Both the position numbers and the translations under genes were made by a program. A stretch of 23,876 bases of DNA from Butyrivibrio sp. UBA3740. GTDB taxonomy: Bacteria; Bacillota; Clostridia; Lachnospirales; Lachnospiraceae. Under the pieces are notes generated by a model, which was not told the origin of the DNA, ran no database searches, and was given only the letters and a program-made list of their open reading frames with translations. How positions within the stretch are numbered: position 1 is the first letter of the stretch; each line of letters opens with the position of its first letter. Where the stretch lies: contig DFGW01000153.1 in NCBI GenBank assembly GCA_002372465.1, forward strand, positions 1 to 23,876, read 5' to 3'. Below are positions 1-6,600 of the stretch, piece after piece.

Positions 1-2
1 AG

Positions 3-1820
3 CTTTTCCATAACTGCAGCGATGATATCAGGTCTTTATCCGATGATAAGACAGGCTCCACGATTGACAGGGATATACAGGCAATGATGAAGCCTGTACT
101 GTTTGATGAAAAGGGCGAACCTATATCTGAAGAGGATAAAAAGAACCATCAGTGGAATACGGACTGGCTTAACTGCTGGCAGAAGGGAAAGGTAGATAAG
201 GCAAAAGCCGAAAAAATGCTTGCTGAGCATATGCCACATGTGTTTGACGAAGCCGAAAAGCTCCTTGCTGTTGTAAAGAAAAATGCTGACAATCCAAAGA
301 AACTTCAGACGGCAATGGAAAAATATTTTGAGAATGTTATGAATAACGAACGTGACCTTCTTTCGTTTTTCCAGATGAGTCAGTTTGGACTTAGCATTGA
401 TAACCTGAAGAGGAAGATTCCGTCTGTCAAGGAGTTCATAGATAACAATCCTAAGTTTAATAAGCTCGACGACTTAGTGGGGCAAGCAAGAAACGTTCTG
501 AATATGTATGTCAACTTCACATACGGCATGGATATGACCAGGCAGGGTATCGATTTCGTATATGAAAAAGATAAACTTCCGTCTAAGAAAAAAGCATTAG
601 CACCTTCCTATGAAGGTGTCATTATGATGCTTTCAATGACATACCAGGAGGATAAAGAAGCTCTTGATAAGGCAACGGATTACAGCTATGGAAAGAGTAA
701 GAAGAAAGAGGAAATAAAGCAGGAAGAGATTAAAGAAGAGATAAAAGAGGAAAAGAACGAAAACGTAAATAAGGAAGAATTAAAGCTAAGCCTCGATGCT
801 GCTAAGAAAAAAGAATACTTCCCTGTAGAGGCAAAGGGTACCAGCCTTAGAGACTTTGATGATAATGAGTATTTTGATAAAGATGTCACAGAGATGAATG
901 ATGAATTCTCTGATTACAAGCTGATGAGCAATGATAAGGCAAGGGAACTCAGCGCCAAAAATCCTGCGAATGATACCAGCTCAAAAGCATATAAAACAAT
1001 CTATGCTGGTCATGTTGTATATAATAAAATTGATGAGGAAGTAAACCAAACTAATTATGATGACGCAGTTGCTCCATATATTCTTTCTCCAAATGCTATG
1101 GCTATCAATCAGTACATAAGAGCCAAGGAAAAGAATGATGAAGAAGTACAGATTGTTTACGAAAATCGAAAAATGCTGGTCCATCAGGATATTCAAGAAG
1201 ATATAAATAAGTGGCGCGGTGCTTTAGATGAGACCATCTCTGAACTTGACAAAGCTACAAAGGTAAATGAACTTCCTGAGAACACCAGATTGTTCAGATT
1301 TGTAGACGGATCGTTTTTGGAATATGCACTGGGAATGAAGACGAATCCATTGAAGGCTGAAAAGCTTGATAATCCTGTCGGACTTGATGATTCGGTTAGT
1401 CTTGATGATATTGATGATACTCTCGAGGTATTCGGCAAATATAATGATCCTGGAAGTGCTGATAACCTGATAAACGAGATCAACAGTAAATCCGGAACTG
1501 TGGTCAGAGATGCCGGATTTATGAGTACAGGGTATAAAGCAGACAGAGGTTTTTTGATGAATCCGATCTGTCTTACTATCCTTGCTGATAAGGGAACTAA
1601 ATGCTTCGTGACATCCCATGAAGATGAGTCAGAGATTATTTTGCCAAGGAATACAAAGTATACAATAATTGGTGCCAAAGCTCATGGTAATGATGGTAAG
1701 CTCATGCCGGTATCTGCGCTTAAAGAGGCGTACAATAACGGGAAGTTGGAAGGTAAGCCAAGTGCTTTGTTCCGTGGAATTGAGATCATCGTCAAAGTAA
1801 TAAATGAAGAGAAGAAGTAA
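3..1820 (+). CDS. Protein with C-terminal ADP-ribosyltransferase (R-S-E class) domain, 5' end outside window
   Basis: The reading frame is open to the left edge. The 27 codons before the first ATG (84) read as natural protein and no good ribosome site precedes 84, so the gene probably starts upstream. Numbering here counts that ATG as 1. Residues about 30-200 are a charged, probably helical region without a family I recognise. Residues 205-235 are a Lys/Glu linker. Residues about 395-570 resemble the ADPrib_exo_Tox / VIP2-C3-type mono-ADP-ribosyltransferase domain: Arg405 in LFRFV, then the STS-like motif as F-M-S-T-G (Ser481, Thr482, Gly483), then the ExE motif E515-S-E517 followed by I-I-L-P-R. 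ExE in this family usually goes with arginine as the target. Such enzymes move ADP-ribose from NAD+ to a protein. The target is unknown. The order and spacing of all three motifs make the domain call good; the effector or toxin role is inference. No signal peptide can be judged because the N-terminus is missing. Confidence 0.78.
   Translation, partial: LFHNCSDDIRSLSDDKTGSTIDRDIQAMMKPVLFDEKGEPISEEDKKNHQWNTDWLNCWQKGKVDKAKAEKMLAEHMPHVFDEAEKLLAVVKKNADNPKKLQTAMEKYFENVMNNERDLLSFFQMSQFGLSIDNLKRKIPSVKEFIDNNPKFNKLDDLVGQARNVLNMYVNFTYGMDMTRQGIDFVYEKDKLPSKKKALAPSYEGVIMMLSMTYQEDKEALDKATDYSYGKSKKKEEIKQEEIKEEIKEEKNENVNKEELKLSLDAAKKKEYFPVEAKGTSLRDFDDNEYFDKDVTEMNDEFSDYKLMSNDKARELSAKNPANDTSSKAYKTIYAGHVVYNKIDEEVNQTNYDDAVAPYILSPNAMAINQYIRAKEKNDEEVQIVYENRKMLVHQDIQEDINKWRGALDETISELDKATKVNELPENTRLFRFVDGSFLEYALGMKTNPLKAEKLDNPVGLDDSVSLDDIDDTLEVFGKYNDPGSADNLINEINSKSGTVVRDAGFMSTGYKADRGFLMNPICLTILADKGTKCFVTSHEDESEIILPRNTKYTIIGAKAHGNDGKLMPVSALKEAYNNGKLEGKPSALFRGIEIIVKVINEEKK
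708..755 (+). repeat. Short Glu-Glu-Ile-Lys repeats in purine-rich linker of the ADP-ribosyltransferase protein
   Basis: Three EEIK units followed by EEK (residues 209-224, counted from the ATG at 84) sit in a purine-rich stretch. They form a charged linker, probably an extended helix, between the N-terminal region and the ADP-ribosyltransferase domain. Slippage within it would probably change only linker length. Confidence 0.7.
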
Positions 1821-1862
1821 TGCAGGTTAAAAGAACTATTCATCAAAATGAGAGGAATAATG

Positions 1863-2063
1863 ATGGCTAAAAATACTACAAATAAAGAAAAAAAAGTAGC
1901 TTCAAGAGAAATTCCAACATGCGATACAATCGAAGTCTTATTGGTGCCGCAATGTGTTGGCTGCCCACACAATAAAGGGGCTATTTCCTGTGACATTTTC
2001 GGAGAGAAACCATCACAGTATATGGCTAATATAGAAGATTGCCCCAGGGAAAAGAAAAACTAA
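1863..2063 (+). CDS. Small cysteine-rich protein, possible metal-binding knuckle
   Basis: This 66-aa protein is not a family I recognise. ATGs lie in frame at 1848, 1860 and 1863. A GAGGA ribosome site at 1852-1856 lies 6 nt before 1863, so 1863 (M-A-K-N) is the preferred start. After a lysine-rich N-terminus it has five cysteines: C20, the pair C31-x2-C34, then C43 and C60, with prolines after C34 and C60. The C-x2-C-x8-C-x16-C spacing suggests a zinc or other metal site, but this is inference. It lies 42 nt after the ADP-ribosyltransferase gene and 14 nt before the membrane protein gene on the same strand, so the three are probably co-transcribed. A role as partner or immunity protein of the upstream enzyme cannot be shown. 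Confidence 0.65.
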   Translation: MAKNTTNKEKKVASREIPTCDTIEVLLVPQCVGCPHNKGAISCDIFGEKPSQYMANIEDCPREKKN

Positions 2064-2077
2064 TATAACTAAAATAC

Positions 2078-2569
2078 ATGTCAAAATTATTGCTTTCTTA
2101 TCTTAAAAAGGACAAACAAATATATCTGTTTCTAGCCCTAGGCATCGTGTTCATTCTTTTTCCGGACATGATAACAACCCACGCACCTTATATTGTAGGC
2201 GCTGCGCTAATCATATATGCCGTTGTGAACATATTTATGGAGCTTAAATATCCGGAATCATCCATAAGCCTTGGAGATGCAATAGTCAGAGGAGTTGTTG
2301 GCATCATTCTGTTGCTTGAAACAGACCAAGCAATAGCAATCCTTGGGATTGTATGGGCTGTATTTTCTTTAAATGATGTGGCAAAAGAGATCAATGACTA
2401 CTATAAAACAAGAAAATTCAGGGTAATCGGAGCCGTTAGCATTGTTCTGACCATTGTTTTTTCTGCTATGCTCATGTTGGATCCTTTTGAGCATTTTGCA
2501 TTTCATATCCGTATTTTGGGACTTGAGATGATTGCTGAAACCCTGATAAAACGAAGAGAAGAGGATTAA
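2078..2569 (+). CDS. DUF308/HdeD-family integral membrane protein
   Basis: The 163-aa protein is mostly hydrophobic, with about six membrane segments near residues 14-30, 37-54, 67-82, 84-98, 114-133 and 137-155. Short charged loops separate them and the C-terminal tail is basic then acidic. This size and pattern of paired helices fit the DUF308 (HdeD-like) family, named after the E. coli acid-resistance membrane protein; most members have no known biochemical role. The ATG at 2078 has no clear ribosome site and lies 14 nt after the preceding stop, which suggests translational coupling. A hairpin follows about 20 nt downstream. Confidence is good for a membrane protein, moderate for the family. 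Confidence 0.75.
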   Translation: MSKLLLSYLKKDKQIYLFLALGIVFILFPDMITTHAPYIVGAALIIYAVVNIFMELKYPESSISLGDAIVRGVVGIILLLETDQAIAILGIVWAVFSLNDVAKEINDYYKTRKFRVIGAVSIVLTIVFSAMLMLDPFEHFAFHIRILGLEMIAETLIKRREED

Positions 2570-2586
2570 GCTAAAGCCGCATTTGC

Positions 2587-2626
2587 AAAAAAGCTCCTGA
2601 TGCACTCTTATAGCATTAGGAGCTTT
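2587..2626. terminator. Intrinsic terminator between convergent genes, strongest for brnTA
   Basis: A 14-bp stem (2590-2603 with 2613-2626, one G-T pair) has a 9-nt loop. Read on the minus strand the stem runs straight into six T (2587-2592), so it is a good terminator for the brnT-brnA transcript. Read on the plus strand it follows the DUF308 gene but has only a weak T tract, so it may also end that transcript less efficiently. Confidence 0.75.
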
Positions 2627-2631
2627 GAAAA

Positions 2632-2940
2632 TTATTGTTGCTTGATTATACCCATCTCCTGAGCGCCCTTCCAAAGGGCTTCATTGATCTTGGTCTGATA
2701 TCCCTTACCAGTAGACTTGAATGCATCAACTAATACGGCATCCAATCGTAGAGAAATGAGTTCCTTGGTCGGGCGATAATATTTTGGATCAGCAGGTTTG
2801 AACTGAGAGAGTTCTTCGTCGGAAAGCTCTGGAGCATCTTCTGTGAACTTAATTGGCTTCTTAGACGCAACTTCAATCTCTTTGATCTGTTCAATAGTTG
2901 GCTGGTCCCCAGGGTTCAATTTCATCGTTACTGTAGCCAT
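2632..2940 (-). CDS. brnA: BrnA-type antitoxin and autoregulator
   Basis: The 102-aa protein (from the ATG at 2940) matches the BrnA antitoxin family. A variable acidic N-terminal half should wrap the toxin. The C-terminal part, about residues 56-95 (RPTKELISLRLDA, then DAFKSTGKGYQTKINEAL), is the ribbon-helix-helix DNA-binding domain. In the family, BrnA dimers neutralise BrnT and repress their shared promoter. The frame stays open upstream to 3000, but an AGGAGG ribosome site 6-7 nt before 2940 decides the start. That start lies 50 nt inside brnT, so the two are translationally coupled. Gene order toxin then antitoxin is normal for BrnTA. Confidence 0.9.
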   Translation of the reverse strand: MATVTMKLNPGDQPTIEQIKEIEVASKKPIKFTEDAPELSDEELSQFKPADPKYYRPTKELISLRLDAVLVDAFKSTGKGYQTKINEALWKGAQEMGIIKQQ

Positions 2941-3205
2941 TATATATCCTCCTTTCCTTTGCGGTAGCAATCCTGGCAGATATGAGATGGATTTCATCAT
3001 TTAATCTCTCTTCATATGCAACGAATAGTACATCATTTATTTTCCCAATAGTCTGCCATCTGTTTTCAAGCGTGTTATTATTTGCTGATATATCCGGACG
3101 CTCAATTCTGCATGGATCGTTAAAAATATAGGTGGCCGTTCCTAGATGTATTCCATGATCTTCAAAGTTTTTGAAATCCTTATTTTCATCCCATGTAAAT
3201 ATCAT
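2891..3205 (-). CDS. brnT: BrnT-type ribonuclease toxin
   Basis: The 104-aa protein carries the conserved BrnT landmarks in order: W5-D-E-N-K9, H17-G18, D30-P31, R49-W50 with T-I-G, the I75-S-A-R78 strand, and E84-R-R with Y88. BrnT has a RelE-like fold and cuts RNA to arrest growth; BrnA binding blocks it. Length is about usual or slightly long. The C-terminal ~15 residues (after the ERR-Y motif, to W-G-P-A-N-Y) are encoded where brnA already begins. No key residue looks lost, so the toxin is probably functional. The pair sits between two plus-strand gene groups, convergent with the first and divergent from the second. Confidence 0.92.
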   Translation of the reverse strand: MIFTWDENKDFKNFEDHGIHLGTATYIFNDPCRIERPDISANNNTLENRWQTIGKINDVLFVAYEERLNDEIHLISARIATAKERRIYNGYSNDEIEPWGPANY

Positions 3206-3220
3206 TACGTAGTACCTTTC

Positions 3221-3230
3221 TGTAGCTACA
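3221..3230. promoter_or_regulatory. Candidate BrnA operator
   Basis: A perfect 10-bp palindrome, TGTAGCTACA, lies just downstream of the brnTA -10 box and covers the predicted transcription start. BrnA proteins are known to autorepress, and this is the most symmetrical site in the region, so it is a reasonable operator. This is inference; no binding consensus for this subfamily was available. Confidence 0.45.
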
Positions 3231-3234
3231 AATT

Positions 3235-3263
3235 AGTATATCATGTCCTTGCAGTGTTTTCAA
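3235..3263 (-). promoter_or_regulatory. brnTA promoter
   Basis: On the minus strand, TTGAAA (3258-3263) and TATACT (3235-3240) are separated by exactly 17 nt, close to the vegetative sigma consensus. The predicted transcription start is near 3228, about 22 nt before the brnT ATG. Confidence 0.75.
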
Positions 3264-3426
3264 TCAAGATCCATATCTTAGATGAAGGCAAAACGGATAT
3301 GCCATCTATATATCGCTTTATCAAAACTTAAACAAATTTTAAACTTATTTTATTATGACGGTATGAAATGTATTTATAATGGAAAAGGTGAGTTTATTCG
3401 CTTCGCTACAGCCAAGGAGGTGACTA

Positions 3427-3579
3427 TTGCAATATTTACTACTGGAGCATCCATATGGAATAAAGCTTTTCAAAACCGGATTTAAGGAACTTGAGTATAC
3501 AGTTCCGGAAACAAAGTGGTTATTCGTAAGGACCCGGCGCTTTAAACATATTGCCACAAACAAGCATACCTTCGTATAA
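3427..3579 (+). CDS. Possible small protein, TTG start
   Basis: A 50-codon frame begins at TTG 3427, just 6 nt after an AAGGAGG ribosome-like site (3414-3420). It reads as plausible protein, with EHPYGIKLFKTGFKEL and a basic aromatic C-terminus. The stop falls inside the loop of a hairpin that could end its transcript. Another frame from ATG 3363 overlaps it: 40 aa, in which the same AAGGAGG encodes K-E-V. Joining the two frames near 3425-3430 gives one continuous ~72-residue sequence, so this may instead be a frameshifted remnant of a small gene. I recognise no family. Apart from this, the brnTA promoter and the hairpin, I see nothing else in 3206-3627. Confidence 0.35.
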   Translation: MQYLLLEHPYGIKLFKTGFKELEYTVPETKWLFVRTRRFKHIATNKHTFV

Positions 3580-3600
3580 ATTTGAAGGTATGTATAGTTT
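3565..3600 (+). terminator. Hairpin with weak T tract before the 1780-aa gene
   Basis: A perfect 9-bp inverted repeat (3565-3573 with 3584-3592) has a 10-nt loop and is followed by TATAGTTTT. It may terminate a short transcript containing the small ORF, or act as an attenuator in the leader of the giant gene starting at 3628. The T tract is interrupted, so efficiency is uncertain. Confidence 0.5.
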
Positions 3601-3627
3601 TCATGACAGGAAAAAGGAGCAACAGAT

Positions 3628-6600
3628 ATGTTCACAAACGAAGATCAAAAACAGTTAGACAAGTTCAAAAGCACTGCTATAAACCAGACCAAAGGAATCA
3701 ACAATGCGAGTGGCTTTATAAAAGGCTCCCTTTATGAGGGACAATCATCTGAGCTGGATAATCAGAAAAGAGAACAGGAAATATTCCAGTATTATATGGA
3801 TAACTCCTTAGATATGGATGATGCATTCATTTATGAAGAACAAAAGCATGTTGAAAAAAACTATATTTTTGGGGATTATTCTGATAACGAAGAAGAAGAG
3901 AAGGAAATAATAAAGAAATACCAGGAACAAAGCAAACTAAGAAAACAGCAGGAAAAAGATGATGAAATACTAAGAAGGCAGAGAAGAAAAGAACAAAAGC
4001 AAAAACAAATTGAATTAGAGGGAAATTTAGCTGCTCGCCAAAGACTTTATGAAAAAATCCACAGTAAGCCTAAAGCTTATTCTTATGCTGACCTTGAAAA
4101 ACTTTTACGTAAGCAGGACAGAATGGTTTCTAATCTGTCCAAGCTAAATAAAAATGATAAAGCTGAAGCAGCCATGCTTAAGCAGGGCAATCTTGCTGAT
4201 ACTAAGGCAGAGATTGAAGAAATCGACAAAGTTCTTAAAATGTATGAAACAAAGAACTTTCAGGGCACAGATTTTTATGAAGCTATGATCGATACTGTTG
4301 CTCTTAAGTTCAAAAAGGGCAGAGATGTATCACAGATGCTGGTCAACGAGAACTCCAGATGGTGGGATTCTGACCTTATGGATGCTGCCAAAAAGGATGT
4401 CCAAAAGCTTTCTGTTGAGCTTGAGAAGATCAAGAATATTCCGGCTTCCAAGGAAGCAATTGACAATATTCTTCTTTACTATGATATGGCAATCAAGAGC
4501 TGCGAAGATTACACCAGCGTAAAGAAGAAAAATAAGAGATACAAGGCAGTTGAAGTTGTATGGCAGTGCCTTTCCTATGAAAAGTCCCTTCTTTTGGGAC
4601 TTCGAAACGGAAGTAATGAGCTTATAAAAGGCACAATGGGCAATCTTTTGCACATGTCAGATGCTAGTGCCACTGATGTTAAGAGAAAAGAAAAGGTAGT
4701 AATAAATCCCAAGGCTGATGTATATAAAGAAAGCACTACCATGACAGGGGACCTTTTTAAAAACGGTTTCTCCTTCGAGGAGTTTTTTAAGGGCAAAAGC
4801 CAAAAGGAAAAGGTTAAAGCATCAAAAGCTTTCATTGAACTTAGAAATGCGCTTTCCCAGTTCCAGAAGGGTGTTCCTGACTGCATTGACGTAACTGTAT
4901 TTGGCAAGAAGGTCACTCTTTTGCAAAAAGCTGATAATGCGCTTTTTGTTGTGGATGATCACAGAATGTATCCTCTGGATATCACAGCAAATCTTTTGCA
5001 TAATCAGATTGAAAAGGAAATGCTTAACAGGTCAGAGCTGTTTGATAAAGATTCTTTGATTCAGCTTATGGCAAGCTACAACAGTATGAATATCACAGCT
5101 GGCCAGTACCTTGATATTCGTACAAGTCTCATTGACTACTTGACCAAGAACCTCGAGCTTAAAAAGGATGCTTTTAACAATATCCGAAGGAGCGATCTTG
5201 TTGAACTTGCAACTTCTCTTTTAACAGGAGAAAGTGACAAAGAAAAGGTTAAGGAAAAATTAAATGCTATTACCACTGAGTCCAAAGATGTAGAGACCAT
5301 GATTAATGGTGTCGAGCTTACTGAGATTATGGCAATCAATAAGCAAAGGGAAGCAGAGATCAAAAACAGAGTCTCGATGTATGAGGTTCAGGTAAAGGCC
5401 AATGATAATGACTGGACCGAAGAGGAAAAGAAGGTCAAGAATCTCCTGGCAGATTTTGTATTTGCCGAGGATACTCTTATTATGGATGAAAATGTCAGAA
5501 ATCCAAAGGAGTTTGTAAGAAAGGTTCTTCAGCAAAATATTGATGCTCTGGCAATCCTCGTTGAGCAGGAACAAAATGGTAATAGTCAGCTGATCAGCAG
5601 CATTATGGACAGGATGAATCTGTCAAAGATCTCCGATAAAGTGGATTTTGCTGCAACAATAGGCGAATCGGTAAAAACACTCGTTAAAAATCTTAAGAAG
5701 GACTATATCGGAGATAAGAAATTAGATCGAAAGCAGTTAAAGGATAAGTTAGAAGATACTCTGAAAAATCAGCAGGATTTAAAGCTTGGTGGCTATCTTG
5801 ATGATGCCCATAAGTCTATGGATGACAGCATAAAAGCTGCCTGCAATATCATGCAGGAAGATGTTTCCAGGATTACTGATATCATTTTTGCCAAGACTGA
5901 TGATGAGCAGGAAAACAGCTTAGAAGCAATCATGAAAAATGCTGCCAAAGCTGATTCCGGACAGGGAGCCTTTGTACAGAATGTTTTAAAGAATTACTTT
6001 GGAAGTGCAAGTGTTCTGGATCAGAGAGCTATGCTTGCTTCTGTCTTTAGAACTGCCGGTAAGGTAAATGATAATATCAGTGATGCAGAGCTGGTAAAAG
6101 AGATAAAAGAAAGAAAGCTTACTGCGTACAGTTCTTTATATAATCTGGAGTATTTAGGTGATGGTAGAGAATGGGTTGGGCCAAATGAAGAGCAAAAGAA
6201 GCTCCTTGAAAAGTTCAGGCAGGAAAAAATTGCTTTAAGGACAGGAGCCAATTATTTAAGCGGTCTTATAAGGGGAGGCGGACCTCTTTTACATAAGATG
6301 ATGCAGGGCCTTAATGAAGAGATACTCCCTGAGGAGATGCGCGTTGCCATTAGAGATGTTAAGTCCAAGCTATCTCCAATTCCAATGCGTGTTGTTATGA
6401 CTCAGATGGATGCCATGATCGAAAGGTCTGAAGGGGTAATATCCCGTATTGAAGTTAAGGATAACATGGGAGCAGCTTCTGTGGGACAGACCTTCAGATG
6501 TAGGATTTACGGGCCTGCTCTTCCTAAGGAAGGCAAAAATGTTATTATCAAGCTTCTTCGTCCTGATGTACAAAACCGCATGAAGCGTGAAGAAAAGATA

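Noticed and set aside
1193..1678. Long open frame antisense to the ADP-ribosyltransferase domain
   Set aside because: No ribosome site, low-complexity Ser/Leu composition typical of the reverse strand of Glu/Asp-rich genes, and fully inside a well-supported gene.
2941..3000. Longer brnA starting at 3000
   Set aside because: AGGAGG just before the ATG at 2940 and the usual BrnA length favour the shorter form; the extra residues are only brnT read in another frame.
3282..3485. 67-codon plus-strand frame from ATG 3282
   Set aside because: Its first part overlaps the brnTA promoter region and has no ribosome site; only the portion from 3363 reads like protein, and that is covered as a possible frameshifted small gene.
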